Of a stretch of 64,000 nucleotides of DNA, positions 1 through 8,665 are shown piece by piece; position 1 is the first letter of the stretch, and each line of letters starts with the position of its first letter. A program made the position numbers and the translations under genes. This DNA is from CAZXSK01 sp964642855. GTDB lineage: Bacteria > Planctomycetota > Phycisphaerae > SM23-33. The notes beneath the pieces were generated by a model that worked only from the letters and a program-made list of their open reading frames with translations, did no database searches and was not told the origin of the DNA. The stretch covers positions 1 to 64,000 of the forward strand of contig CAZXSK010000013.1 in assembly GCA_964642855.1 (NCBI GenBank). Reading direction: 5' to 3'.

Positions 1-14
1 TTCTTAAACGCTAT

Positions 15-1490
15 CTAGACAGAGACTTCGGAGAACGGATCCACGTGCTTGCCAAGATGAGATTGGAGCACCGCATAGTGGGCCTCTTCGTCGCTACGCA
101 ATGCGTCATAGAACCGCTGACGGAATATGTCACTGGTCAGCACGCTGCCGAACGTCACATGGAAGGCTTGGCGTGCATGGAACTGGTCCAGGAGACCCGC
201 GAGTTGGTCGTCACTGAGACCCTTTCCGGGGGGGACTTTGTCTATGTCCGCAGAGACATGATAGGTCGCCTTATCCCGCTGGTAATGCTCCCGAGCAAAG
301 TCCAGAATCTCCCGGTACAGGCTTGGGTCGATGGAGGCGATCGCCCGAAGGGCTTCGAGATAGCTCGTGCCCGCTGTCTTGAGATGCACGCAGCCTTCGG
401 TCATCTTCGCTACCAGCGGATAGATGCTGAATTTGTCGGATCCGCTGTGGATCGAGATCTTGTACGGCCCCAGGGTCCTCATGACAGCTACATGGCGGGC
501 GAAGGACGCCCGGAATTCATCCAGATCGCCGATATAGTCCACGCCCTTCTCGAACCGGCCGATGAAACGCGGAGCCATGGAAACCCACTCCACGCCCAGC
601 CGTTTGAGCTCCGACGCGAAAAAGTAGTGCTCTGCGGGGGACGTAGGGCTCTCTGTCTCGTCGACCGATACCTCCAACTCAAACGCTTCGGTAGCCTTGG
701 CCTTGAGGTGTTCGAACATCTTCACCGTATGAGCGATCGCGCCGCCATACTTCACTGCGGCTCGGGTGAATACGTCTCCCTCGAAGGTGACCTGGTCGCC
801 ACCATGGAGGTCGAAGTTCTTGCCTTGATAGCGAGCCTTCAGGTCATCCGGCGTAACCTGAAGCGTTTCGAAGTCGAGCTGGTCATAGTGGCTCTTCAGG
901 TCCTCGGCATACATCTCATCCGCTTTATTGACGACGTGAGCTCCCGGGTCGATGGTGAACATGGTGAACCCGGCTGCGACGGTTACGTCGATGTCCTCGG
1001 GCTTCTGCAGATGGTCGGCATCGCTGCCGAAGCCGTCCTGGTAGCCCTCCTGCATCACGCCCCATGTGGCTGCGTCCATGACCTCGTCGGGTGTCCGGTT
1101 GGTCCGGGTCATTTCCCGGATGGACTGCTGGGCGAGAATGGCCTTCGGGCCTTTGCCGCGAATCGAGCGGATATGCCCTGGCGTTGCCAGACCCAGGCGG
1201 TCTCCCAGCCCCACGCTCGTGTGCAGGCCGAGGCAAACGGGTTTCGTCCAGGGCAGCGCAGATCGAATCGCTTCGGCGTTGGCGTGGCTGCATTCTCCGA
1301 TCGTGACCAGCTTGCCCTCGGTCTTGCCGGCATTCTCGCCTTCGACAGGGCCTTCTCCACACATGCCAACGAGCTTCCGGCCGTCACGCTTGCCCAGGAA
1401 GTAGATCGTGGTTTTCACCTTGGTGACACTGTTGGGGTAGATCTCGAGGTTGGCCACCTGCTCAAGCATTTTCAGCTTCATCGGGTCCAT
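15..1490 (-). CDS. uxaE: D-tagaturonate epimerase (UxaE family)
   Basis: Predicted cytoplasmic enzyme of 491 aa that interconverts D-tagaturonate and D-fructuronate in hexuronate (pectin/galacturonate) breakdown. The protein resembles the Thermotoga UxaE family along its whole length: a GLGDRLGLATPGHIRS stretch, AQQS, an ATWGVMQEGYQDGFGSDADH block, FTMFTIDPGAHV, EVSVDETESPTSP and KISIHSGSDKFS followed by HVKTAGTSYLEA-like sequence. The frame stays open upstream to 1628, but family similarity begins near the ATG at 1490, which also avoids overlap with the preceding gene. A weak purine-rich AGAAAG lies just upstream. It follows a small exported protein by 35 bp and is probably co-transcribed with it. 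Family assignment is from remembered similarity; the reaction is inferred from the family. Confidence 0.87.
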   Translation of the reverse strand: MDPMKLKMLEQVANLEIYPNSVTKVKTTIYFLGKRDGRKLVGMCGEGPVEGENAGKTEGKLVTIGECSHANAEAIRSALPWTKPVCLGLHTSVGLGDRLGLATPGHIRSIRGKGPKAILAQQSIREMTRTNRTPDEVMDAATWGVMQEGYQDGFGSDADHLQKPEDIDVTVAAGFTMFTIDPGAHVVNKADEMYAEDLKSHYDQLDFETLQVTPDDLKARYQGKNFDLHGGDQVTFEGDVFTRAAVKYGGAIAHTVKMFEHLKAKATEAFELEVSVDETESPTSPAEHYFFASELKRLGVEWVSMAPRFIGRFEKGVDYIGDLDEFRASFARHVAVMRTLGPYKISIHSGSDKFSIYPLVAKMTEGCVHLKTAGTSYLEALRAIASIDPSLYREILDFAREHYQRDKATYHVSADIDKVPPGKGLSDDQLAGLLDQFHARQAFHVTFGSVLTSDIFRQRFYDALRSDEEAHYAVLQSHLGKHVDPFSEVSV

Positions 1491-1525
1491 GTTATTCTTT
1501 CTGTGGAAGGTGATTTTCGGATCAG

Positions 1526-2311
1526 CTACTCGTCGGCGAAGCCAACGGCTACGCTCCTGTCCGTGCCGTCTGTCTTGAACGTTACCCTCGCCCAGAGCCC
1601 GGCTGGCGGATCCATTCTGAATGTCCACCGGCCGTTCTCGATCCCGGCCACGCGCCAGGCGGAAGTCGTAACGGCCACCGGGGCCAGCTTCCTGCCTGCG
1701 GAGTCCCGAAGCTCGGCGGTTGCGAATGCCTGATTGGCCAGGCGCGTCGCCAGGGCAACTGCCTCAGGAGGAGACAGCTTCGAGTGGGAGTCATCGGAAT
1801 CGTTCTGCTTCGTCCAGTTACGGTTGTACGGACCCTTTGTCGCGAGGTTCTCTGGCTTGGCTGCCTGCCGCCCCAGATCGAGCAGCATTGCGTAAATTGC
1901 ATCGAAATCCTCGTGCTCGTCGCCGGCCCATTTCCCCACCGTACGATGGAAGCCGGAGGCAAGTGAGACTGTCAGGGCAGGGCGAGCTTCGCCGGGGACC
2001 CCGGCCCGATCAGGAGTCTCCATGCCAAAGAAATCTCGGGCGTCCAGGATCTGCTCGATCTCAGCGATGCGATCGGGCGGGATCTGTGAGACGTAGACCC
2101 TCTCAACAAGACCGGTTTCGTTCGGCTGGACTATCTTCACCTGTATGTGGCCGTTTGCATCAATGCAGATGTCACGGCCGCCAAAGAGGCCCTGCACGTC
2201 CCGAAGTTCCACGGTTTGAAACTGGTCCCCGCGGAAATGTTCAGGATCAGATTGAGTACAGGCGATCTGCGTGAAAAACAGCAGCCCCAGACCTGTACAA
2301 ACCGATTTCAT
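1526..2311 (-). CDS. Hypothetical exported protein or lipoprotein
   Basis: A 261-aa protein I do not recognise as a named family. Starting at the ATG at 2311 gives a hydrophobic signal sequence ending in TQIAC, so it could be a lipoprotein, though the -3 residue is Gln rather than Leu. The middle has the pattern 'IPPDRIAEIEQILDARDFF ... ALTVSL ... HRTVGKW', as in short secreted domains where a helix measures a residue count and a strand pair follows. The C-terminal third is beta-rich. It lies 35 bp upstream of uxaE in the same direction, so a link to uronate use is possible, but nothing in the sequence proves it. The longer frame up to 2557 overlaps gnd and is rejected. Confidence 0.6.
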   Translation of the reverse strand: MKSVCTGLGLLFFTQIACTQSDPEHFRGDQFQTVELRDVQGLFGGRDICIDANGHIQVKIVQPNETGLVERVYVSQIPPDRIAEIEQILDARDFFGMETPDRAGVPGEARPALTVSLASGFHRTVGKWAGDEHEDFDAIYAMLLDLGRQAAKPENLATKGPYNRNWTKQNDSDDSHSKLSPPEAVALATRLANQAFATAELRDSAGRKLAPVAVTTSAWRVAGIENGRWTFRMDPPAGLWARVTFKTDGTDRSVAVGFADE

Positions 2312-2375
2312 GCGGTGACTCCGGAAGCAGGAAGGGGCGACCATGCTCACGCCAAGCCGCCCCTTGCTGTTAATC

Positions 2376-3851
2376 TCAGGCGTCGTAGGTGCTGGCGGTG
2401 ACGTCGCCACCGGTTTCCAGCCACTTGGTGTGGAAGAATTCGCCGCGAGGCTTGTCGACGCGTTCGTACGTGTGGGCACCGAAGTAGTCCCGTTGCGCCT
2501 GAAGGAGATTGGCAGGAAGCCTCTCGCTGCGGTAGCCATCGAAGTACGCCAGCGCACTGGAGAAGGCCGGGACGGGAACCCCCATTTCCACGGCGTTGGC
2601 GACGACGCGCCTCCATGCGGGCTGGGCGTCGATAACAGCCTTCTTGAAGTACGGGTCGAGCATCAGGTTCACGAGGTCTATGTCCTCATCGAAGGCTTCC
2701 TTGATCTTGCCGAGGAACTGGCTACGAATGATGCACCCGCCACGCCACATCAAGGCGATTCCGCCGTAGTTGAGCGTCCAGTCAAATTCGTTCGCGGCTT
2801 CGCGCATCAGTTGGTAGCCCTGAGCATACGAGACGATCTTGCTGGCATAGAGCGCCTGGCGGATGTCGTCGATGAACGCCTTGCGGTCTCCCTTGAACTC
2901 CGGAGTCGGCCCGGTGAGTTCCTTGCTGGCCGCGACGCGCTCGTCCTTCAGGGCCGAGAGGCAACGCGCGAAGACAGCCTCGCCGATAAGCGTCAGGGGC
3001 TGGCCCAGGTCCAAGGCGGTGATTGCCGTCCACTTGCCTGTGCCTTTCTGGCCGGCGGTGTCCAGGATGACGTTGACCATGGGCTTGCCGGTTTCCTCGT
3101 CGGTGAAATCGAGGATGTCGCGGGTGATCTCAACCAGATAGCTATCGAGGTCGCCTTCGTTCCATTCTGCGAATACCTTGCTCATCTCCTTGGGCTCCAT
3201 GCCCATCCCTTTCATGAGTTGGTACGCTTCGCAGATCAGCTGCATGTCGCCGTACTCGATGCCGTTGTGGACCATCTTGACGAAGTGCCCCGCGCCGTCC
3301 TGGCCAACCCAATCGCAGCAGGCTTCTTCTTTGCCCGTGGCAGGGTCGGTGACCTTGGCTGCGGTGGCCTGGAATATCTCTTTGACGTGGGGCCAGGCAT
3401 CGGGCGAGCCGCCGGGCATGATACTCGGGCCGAACCGGGCGCCCTCCTCCCCGCCGGAGACACCGGTTCCGATGTAGAGCATGCCGGCTTCTTCCACCTT
3501 CTTGGTTCGCCGGATGGTGTCGTTGAAGTTGCTGTTTCCGCCGTCAATGATGATATCACCCTTCTCCAGGTGGGGCATGACCTTGTCGATAAAGGCATCG
3601 ACGGCAGGTCCAGCCTTGACCAGAAGCATCACCCGGCGGGGACGCTTGAGAGAGGCAACGAATTCTTCGACTGAGTGGGCGCCGATGATCGTATCGCGGC
3701 CCTTGGCGGGTCCTTCGAGAAAATCGTCGACCTTGCTCACCGTGCGGTTGAAAACCGCGATGGTGTAGCCCTTGTCGTTCATGTTGAGCACGAGGTTCTG
3801 ACCCATAACGGCCAGTCCGATCAAGCCCAGGTCGGCTTTTGCTTCCGGCAT
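2376..3851 (-). CDS. gnd: 6-phosphogluconate dehydrogenase, decarboxylating
   Basis: Cytoplasmic NADP-dependent enzyme converting 6-phosphogluconate to ribulose-5-phosphate and CO2 in the oxidative pentose-phosphate pathway. The 491-aa length is typical. The N-terminal Rossmann motif is GLIGLAVMGQNLVLNM, followed by FNRTVSKVDDF; then come IIDGGNSNFNDTIRR, GVSGGEEGARFGPSIMPGG, the catalytic region FVKMVHNGIEYGDMQL and LDTAGQKGTGKWT. The ATG at 3851 is chosen because AAGGAG sits 8-9 nt upstream; the frame extends 11 codons further without support. A TTGAAA-N16-TAGGAT promoter is visible at 3921-3948. The partner enzyme zwf lies far away at 58132 on the other strand. Confidence 0.96.
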   Translation of the reverse strand: MPEAKADLGLIGLAVMGQNLVLNMNDKGYTIAVFNRTVSKVDDFLEGPAKGRDTIIGAHSVEEFVASLKRPRRVMLLVKAGPAVDAFIDKVMPHLEKGDIIIDGGNSNFNDTIRRTKKVEEAGMLYIGTGVSGGEEGARFGPSIMPGGSPDAWPHVKEIFQATAAKVTDPATGKEEACCDWVGQDGAGHFVKMVHNGIEYGDMQLICEAYQLMKGMGMEPKEMSKVFAEWNEGDLDSYLVEITRDILDFTDEETGKPMVNVILDTAGQKGTGKWTAITALDLGQPLTLIGEAVFARCLSALKDERVAASKELTGPTPEFKGDRKAFIDDIRQALYASKIVSYAQGYQLMREAANEFDWTLNYGGIALMWRGGCIIRSQFLGKIKEAFDEDIDLVNLMLDPYFKKAVIDAQPAWRRVVANAVEMGVPVPAFSSALAYFDGYRSERLPANLLQAQRDYFGAHTYERVDKPRGEFFHTKWLETGGDVTASTYDA

Positions 3852-4260
3852 CAGAGTTCGCTCCTTAGGTTTTGTGCGGGCCAAGCCCGCGGGGGATCTT
3901 CTTTCCAGTCAGATTGGGCCATCCTATCGACCCGTGGGGGGATTTCAAGTCTAACTGACATCCCTCCATTGCGATGCCCCCTGTCCCCACCTCCCTAAAT
4001 GAGACGGAAGCGGCTTCGCAGGGACCATCAACTCCCGCCTCTGCAGCTGATTCCATGCGGAATCATGGCGGGTATCGTGGGGTGGAGAGATTGTCAACAG
4101 GCTATCAGCCACTCCAAGTGTCACATGCTATGGGGCTTAGGGATTAATCCGCTCTTAAGGAGATGCTATTTGGCCCTTCAACCTATTGGGCGATAAGTCC
4201 TATGACAGTCGGTGGGGGTTACTCACCGGCGATCAGGAGTGGCTACCAAGGATTCTGCTC
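3852..4260. other. Intergenic region between gnd and the metallophosphoesterase
   Basis: A 409-bp divergent intergenic region. It holds the gnd leader and promoter on the minus side. On the plus side the metallophosphoesterase frame stays open back to a TTG at 4186, but no ribosome site supports that start. No RNA gene, repeat or further ORF was recognised. Confidence 0.5.
3921..3948 (-). promoter_or_regulatory. Predicted housekeeping promoter of gnd
   Basis: On the minus strand TTGAAA (3943-3948) and TAGGAT (3921-3926) are separated by 16 bp. The predicted start near 3914 gives a leader of about 60 nt containing the AAGGAG ribosome site of gnd. Assigned by eye. Confidence 0.5.
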
Positions 4261-5235
4261 ATGAACGACAGCCTGGTTGCTCCGAAGCACCGTGTTCGGG
4301 CATTGGGTTCAGTATTGAAGACCTTCTTCTGGCGCACGGCTAGCCGATTCGCTCTGCATGGCCTGTGCCCGTGGGAACTCGAAGATGACTGGCTGCATTT
4401 CGAGCAGCGCGATATGGTCCTCCCCTCAGCTGGCGAAGGGTTCGATGGCTCCCGGATCGTGCATCTCTCGGACATACACTGCAGCCCGTTGATGAGGCCC
4501 CGACACATCCTCAACTACATCGAGGTGGTGAACCGTCTGGAGCCGGACTTCGTCGTGCTCACGGGCGACTTCATCACAGCCAGCGCCCGTTGCTACGCCC
4601 GCCAGGCAGGCGAGCTTCTCCGCCAGCTGTCGCCCCGCGTAGGATCTCTTGCTGTGCTGGGCAACCACGACTACGGCGTGTGGGTACCCGATACCCATCG
4701 CGGTTCCGAGAGCCTTGGCGAATACCTGCGGGAGCAACTCGAGGGGGCCGGGGTTCGAACCTTGGTCAACCAGTCTGTCTCCTACGTGACCGACGGAGGG
4801 AAGATCACCTTCGTTGGCCTCGGCGAGTTCTGGACACCGATCTACGATGCGGCACGCGCCTTTGCGGGCCCGAGTAACCGCGGAGCAACCGTTGCGCTTG
4901 TGCACAACCCGGACGCTGCTCCCGAACTTGATCGGCTGGGGGCTGATTACGTTTTGGCTGGGCATACCCATGGGAAAGCAACGGCAGATACTGCCATCCA
5001 TAACGCGCTGTTCCCCGTGGTCCATCGTCACTTCGTAGCGGGTGAGCACGATCTTCGCTGTGGGGGTAGGCTGTACGTTAATCGCGGGTTGGGGCCCTCG
5101 CGAAGAGTGCATGCAAGCCAGAAGCCGGAGATCGCTCTGTTCACCGTTCGCAGCGGCCGTCGCGTGGCAGGGCAGAAATCTGGACCCGCCCGCCCGGGCA
5201 CTCGCAAGCAACCCAGGCAGACAGGGACCTCATGA
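4261..5235 (+). CDS. Calcineurin-like metallophosphoesterase (YkuE type)
   Basis: A 324-aa phosphoesterase with all the metal-binding motifs of the family in order: HLSDIH, VVLTGDF, LAVLGNHDYG and YVLAGHTHG, with a further His in the ALVHNPD segment. These ligate a dinuclear metal centre for hydrolysing phosphoesters; the substrate cannot be told. YkuE-like proteins are often membrane-associated, but no clear transmembrane segment is seen here. The ATG at 4261 is preceded by AAGGATTC, better than the upstream in-frame TTG at 4186. The last 30 residues are basic and low-complexity. Its stop codon overlaps the start of the next small gene (ATGA at 5232), indicating translational coupling. Confidence 0.85.
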   Translation: MNDSLVAPKHRVRALGSVLKTFFWRTASRFALHGLCPWELEDDWLHFEQRDMVLPSAGEGFDGSRIVHLSDIHCSPLMRPRHILNYIEVVNRLEPDFVVLTGDFITASARCYARQAGELLRQLSPRVGSLAVLGNHDYGVWVPDTHRGSESLGEYLREQLEGAGVRTLVNQSVSYVTDGGKITFVGLGEFWTPIYDAARAFAGPSNRGATVALVHNPDAAPELDRLGADYVLAGHTHGKATADTAIHNALFPVVHRHFVAGEHDLRCGGRLYVNRGLGPSRRVHASQKPEIALFTVRSGRRVAGQKSGPARPGTRKQPRQTGTS

Positions 5236-5474
5236 TCCTCGAGATCGCCACGGAAGAGCGCGAGGGCACCTTCACCGCCCATTGCCGCCAACTGCCCGGC
5301 TGCCAGGCAGAACGCCGATGTTCCCGGCAGGCCATTTACAGGTGTATTGGCCTGGTCTGGAGCCATCTGGCGTCGGTCCCGGATTTTGTGCCGTCGCGGC
5401 TGGTTCTGGATGCGGATGGATCGCCCAGGATAGTGGAGCCCGAACAGCCCTCTACCGTTGCGTTGGTCAGATAG
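5232..5474 (+). CDS. HicB-like small protein, orphan
   Basis: An 80-aa protein whose N-terminal half resembles the HicB antitoxin/HicB-like fold: a short strand (ILEIATEE), then FTAHCRQLPGCQAE and a helix with a conserved 'S-x-x-QAI' pattern. No HicA toxin gene is adjacent, and no DNA-binding domain follows the fold. The ATG overlaps the stop of the metallophosphoesterase by 4 bp, so it is probably translated by coupling rather than from its own ribosome site. Function unknown: HicB-like domains also occur as stand-alone proteins outside toxin-antitoxin pairs. Confidence 0.6.
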   Translation: MILEIATEEREGTFTAHCRQLPGCQAERRCSRQAIYRCIGLVWSHLASVPDFVPSRLVLDADGSPRIVEPEQPSTVALVR

Positions 5475-5662
5475 GAACTGGACAGTTCTTGGCCATCTCC
5501 TCAACCTCTGCAATTTACCCGGGAAGCATTTCGGAATCCTTTCTGCCCATAGGTTCGCGCATCCGAAATGTATAGCGAAGGCCGGGCCCCGGCCCTTGCC
5601 ATTGCGACAGATTCGAGTCTGCGCCGCGCTCATGCGGGTGCCTCTGTTCGAAGGAGAACACG

Positions 5663-6448
5663 ATGACCGAGATGACTGCAGAGGGAATTGCTCAGCTTCC
5701 TGCTGGTTTCGACGCTCCCGAGCCCTTGCCCCTAGGCCCCGAGCCAGGGTCCCAGCCTGAAGCGCTGTATGAGGATCTGGAAGAGGAGGAAGACGACTTG
5801 GAAGAGATCGAAGACCTCGACGATGATGAGTTTGAGGAGATCGAGGAGGTCGACGATGATGTCGACGATGACTTTGATCTCGATGATGGCTACCCGGAAG
5901 ACGAAGACGACGGGCTGTACGAAGAAGATGACATCGAGGATGACGAGGACCTCGGTGAAGAAGAAGAGGACGACGACCTGTACGACGAGGATCTGGAAGA
6001 TGCCGCCGCGCCAGAAGTTGAGCTTTCTCCGGAAGCGGAAGAGGAGTTGCTGGGATGCCTCTCGATCCGTGATGCGTGCGATCTGATGGACTCTGAGATC
6101 TCAGGCATCTACGATGAAATCAGCAGGTTGTGCGAGTCGTCGCCCAGAGACCGCGCAACTCGTTTGCAGGTAGAAGCCATCAATCGTGACATCGCCCGGT
6201 GCAGGGATCTGTTCGATACGGATCCGGTTGTCCAGGAGATCGAGCCGTTTGCGATCTCTCGCAGCCTGCCCCAGTATCGCGATGTCGTGATCATCCTTCG
6301 CCAGCTTCTTCAGGCGATCGATCGCTTCCGTGAAGGCAGGGGGGCCTACCTCTGGACCGACGAGTTCGACCGCATGTGTCTTGCTGCCGGTGTCGACGAG
6401 GACGAAGTGCCGGATTTCTTCGGGATTGACGAGGACGCTTCTGCATAA
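5663..6448 (+). CDS. Asp/Glu-rich low-complexity protein
   Basis: A 261-aa protein of unknown family. Residues 37 to about 112 are roughly three-quarters Asp and Glu, with a few Tyr, Leu and Ile spaced through the tract. The C-terminal half (about 115-255) is an ordinary helical domain beginning with ELSPEAEEELLGCLSIRDAC and containing a YLWTDEFDRMC segment. The start has a clear GAAGGAG site 7 nt upstream. The gene ends 7 bp before the histidine kinase at 6456, so the two are almost certainly co-transcribed. The acidic tract could bind divalent cations or basic proteins, but that is inference. The bias is in-frame GAA/GAC/GAT/GAG usage and not an obvious DNA repeat. Confidence 0.85.
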   Translation: MTEMTAEGIAQLPAGFDAPEPLPLGPEPGSQPEALYEDLEEEEDDLEEIEDLDDDEFEEIEEVDDDVDDDFDLDDGYPEDEDDGLYEEDDIEDDEDLGEEEEDDDLYDEDLEDAAAPEVELSPEAEEELLGCLSIRDACDLMDSEISGIYDEISRLCESSPRDRATRLQVEAINRDIARCRDLFDTDPVVQEIEPFAISRSLPQYRDVVIILRQLLQAIDRFREGRGAYLWTDEFDRMCLAAGVDEDEVPDFFGIDEDASA

Positions 6449-6455
6449 TGGGCCC

Positions 6456-7748
6456 ATGCCCACCGACCAACGGATTCTCGAATACCTTTCGCCGGAGGAT
6501 GTCCTGCGGGAGGTGGATCTATCGTCCCATGCGAGCGAACTGCTGGAAACGGTCAACGACCGGATCGGGAGCGGCGAGAGCGTAGCAGAGATGGTGGATT
6601 ACCTGGCTACCGAGACCGTCGGGCTCTCGCAGTGTGATCGTGTCTCGGTGGCATTCCTCGAAGAACACGGGCTCCGTGTCCGTTCCCACTACACCAACGC
6701 TGCCTACTCGCCTGTTCTGCTGGATGCCGGATACGCAGAAGACCTGGCGGGGAGCAGTCTCCAGCCCATCGTCGAGCGGGGCATCGTCCGCGTGATTCAC
6801 GACCTCGAAGCCTACGGAAAGGAGAACCCCGAAAGTCGATCGACGCGGATTTTGCTTTCGGAAGGGGTCCGTTCTTCGATGACTTGCCCTTTGCGGGTGG
6901 GAGGGAGGAACGTGGGGCTCCTGTTCCGCAGTGCCAGACACCCGCAAGCATATGAGCGGAACCACGTGCGGATGCATTTGGAGGTGGCTGACCGGCTCAG
7001 CCAGTCGGTGGAGAAGGCGTACCGGATTGAGCAACTCGATCGGGCGAACCGAGCCTATACGGAAATGCTTAGCTTCGTTACCCACGAGCTGAAGTCTCCC
7101 GTAGCGTCGATGATGATGGACGCCGATCTGTTGTCCCAGGGCATGCTGGGAGAGCTAGAGGAGCGGCAGATCAGCCGGCTGGAGCGGATAAAGGCCAAGG
7201 GGCGGTACCTTCTGGGGCTGGTGGACGAGTACCTGGCGCTGGGACGTATCGAAAGCGGCCAGATGCAGCTCAACGCCCGGCAGGACGTGGATATACGCGT
7301 CGAGGTGGTCGATCCGGCCGTAGCCGTTGCATCGGGTCAGATCCAAGCGAGGGACATGGAACTGAGCCTTGACGTTCCTTCGTCGGAGGTTTCCGCCGAG
7401 TGCGATGCTGCGTTGCTCCGCATCGTTCTGGTGAATCTGCTCTCCAATGCGGCGAAATACGGCCGGCAGTCGGGCCGGGTCTCCTTGCGTGCAGGCGTAA
7501 CAGGTGGAACTTTGCGTCTCGCGGTTCGGAACGAGGGTCAGGGCTTCACCGATCGCGAGCGATCCAGGTTGTTCCGGAAGTTCTCTCGTCTGGACAATCC
7601 GGACCTGCCGAAGGCGACGGGTACGGGGGTGGGGCTGTACACGGTCTGGAGAATCGCAGCCCTGCACGGAGGGCGTGTTTCGGCGCAGTCGGAGCCCGGG
7701 CAATGGGCCGAATTCGTCGTGGAGGTACCTCAGCCGCTTCCGGCCTGA
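6456..7748 (+). CDS. GAF-domain sensor histidine kinase
   Basis: A 430-aa soluble sensor kinase. Residues about 35-185 form a GAF-like sensory domain. The phosphoacceptor helix carries SFVTHELKSPVASM with His210; the ATP-binding domain follows with N box VNLLSNAAKYG, G1 NEGQGF, F box FRKFSR and G2 GTGVGLYTVW. No transmembrane segment is visible, so it should sense an intracellular signal. It starts 7 bp after the acidic protein gene and no response regulator lies next to it. The frame is open upstream inside the acidic gene, but the ATG at 6456 is the natural start. Confidence 0.9.
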   Translation: MPTDQRILEYLSPEDVLREVDLSSHASELLETVNDRIGSGESVAEMVDYLATETVGLSQCDRVSVAFLEEHGLRVRSHYTNAAYSPVLLDAGYAEDLAGSSLQPIVERGIVRVIHDLEAYGKENPESRSTRILLSEGVRSSMTCPLRVGGRNVGLLFRSARHPQAYERNHVRMHLEVADRLSQSVEKAYRIEQLDRANRAYTEMLSFVTHELKSPVASMMMDADLLSQGMLGELEERQISRLERIKAKGRYLLGLVDEYLALGRIESGQMQLNARQDVDIRVEVVDPAVAVASGQIQARDMELSLDVPSSEVSAECDAALLRIVLVNLLSNAAKYGRQSGRVSLRAGVTGGTLRLAVRNEGQGFTDRERSRLFRKFSRLDNPDLPKATGTGVGLYTVWRIAALHGGRVSAQSEPGQWAEFVVEVPQPLPA

Positions 7749-7932
7749 ACCGAGGGCGGCCGGAATATTGCTCACGGGGCCCGATATTCTCTGCACGTTG
7801 TCGGTCCGGTTGCCGATATCGGCCATGGGGGTGCGAGAGAAGGGGTTCCGCCATTCTCCGCATCGAGAAGCAGTACGATACGCTATCCCGTTTCGGGTAG
7901 CCTTGCCTGCAAAGAAGCGAAAGGACCCACCC

Positions 7933-8349
7933 ATGGCCGTTGTGGAAAACGTTCTGCTGAAAAAGGGGTCGGGGGTCATTGCGGTAACTCCCGAGACCAC
8001 CGTTGCCGACGCAGCGTTGCGCATGAAGGAAGCCAATGTTGGTTGCGTACTGGTCGAGCAGCACCCAGATACGATTGTTGGGATCGTGACAGAGCGCGAT
8101 TTCCTTCGTCGTGTGCTCGCGGAAGGCAGAGACCCGACCAGCACGTATGTTACGGAGATCATGTCGTCCCCTGTCATGACGTGCACACCAGCCGATGACG
8201 TCATGCGGTGCGCCGAGTTGCTTTCCGAGCACCACATACGTCACCTGCTGGTGATCGACGAGAATGTCGGTGACCAATCGGAGCCTATCGGACTCATCAG
8301 CCAGCGCGATCTGCTGGCCATGTTGCTCCAATCCGTAGCCAGCGAATAG
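7933..8349 (+). CDS. Two-CBS-domain protein
   Basis: A 138-aa protein made only of a CBS-domain pair (Bateman module): domain 1 about residues 12-70 with TTVADAALRM and IVGIVTERDFLRRV, domain 2 about 75-135 with EIMSSPVMTCTPADDVMRCAELL and PIGLISQRDLLAML. Such modules bind adenine nucleotides and act as energy-state sensors; the partner is unknown. AAGGA sits 8 nt upstream of the ATG at 7933. The 184-bp gap after the histidine kinase gene leaves room for its own promoter. The frame is open back to 7504 but that part is out of frame with the kinase and non-coding. Confidence 0.88.
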   Translation: MAVVENVLLKKGSGVIAVTPETTVADAALRMKEANVGCVLVEQHPDTIVGIVTERDFLRRVLAEGRDPTSTYVTEIMSSPVMTCTPADDVMRCAELLSEHHIRHLLVIDENVGDQSEPIGLISQRDLLAMLLQSVASE

Positions 8350-8383
8350 CGGCGTTCTGCCCTTCGCCTGTCCAACCCCCACC

Positions 8384-8623
8384 GATCCTGTCTCAATCGG
8401 ATGCAGCGGGTGTCTGCGCTGTCCAGCACTCCGTGCTCNNNNNNNNNNNNNNNNNNNNNNNNNNNNNNNNNNNNNNNNNNNNNNNNNNNNNNNNNNNNNN
8501 NNNNNNNNNNNNNNNNNNNNNNNNNNNNNNNNNNNNNNGATCCTGTCTCAATCGGATGCAGCGGGTGTCTGCGCTGTCCAGCACTCCGTGCTCGGTGTCT
8601 GCGCTGTCCAGCACTCCGTGCTC
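8384..8623. repeat. 30-bp tandem repeats around an assembly break
   Basis: A 30-bp unit occurs at 8409-8438, 8564-8593 and 8594-8623, the last two head to tail. Each unit contains the small palindrome GCACTCCGTGC. The 55 bases at 8384-8438 are identical to those at 8539-8593 on the other side of the run of N. The repeats end 13 bp upstream of the -35 box of the promoter at 8637. The true copy number is unknown because the assembly breaks inside the array. Confidence 0.85.
8439..8538. other. Assembly gap (100 N)
   Basis: Exactly 100 N, a standard placeholder length. The 55 bp before it are repeated exactly after it, which suggests that two contigs share an end overlap and that little or no sequence is missing apart from an unknown number of 30-bp repeats. 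Confidence 0.95.
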
Positions 8624-8636
8624 ATCGAGCAAAGTC

Positions 8637-8665
8637 TTGGACTCAATCGTCTCTCTGGATATAAT
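8637..8665 (+). promoter_or_regulatory. Strong predicted promoter for the ykgJ-like/hisS operon
   Basis: TTGGAC (8637-8642), a 17-bp spacer and a perfect TATAAT (8660-8665). The transcript would start near 8672 and carry a leader of about 57 nt with an AGAGCT/AGCTCT hairpin before the ATG at 8729. The 30-bp repeats lie directly upstream. Confidence 0.7.

Noticed and set aside
45..1733. 562-codon open frame on the plus strand
   Set aside because: It is fully antisense to uxaE and the gene before it, has no family features and no ribosome site.
2343..3674. 443-codon open frame on the plus strand
   Set aside because: Antisense to gnd; no recognisable domain.
4745..4765. tRNA-like GGTTCGAACC
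   Set aside because: Lies inside the metallophosphoesterase coding sequence and has no cloverleaf.
8409..8623. CRISPR array
   Set aside because: The 30-bp units are head to tail with no spacers, and no cas gene is present.
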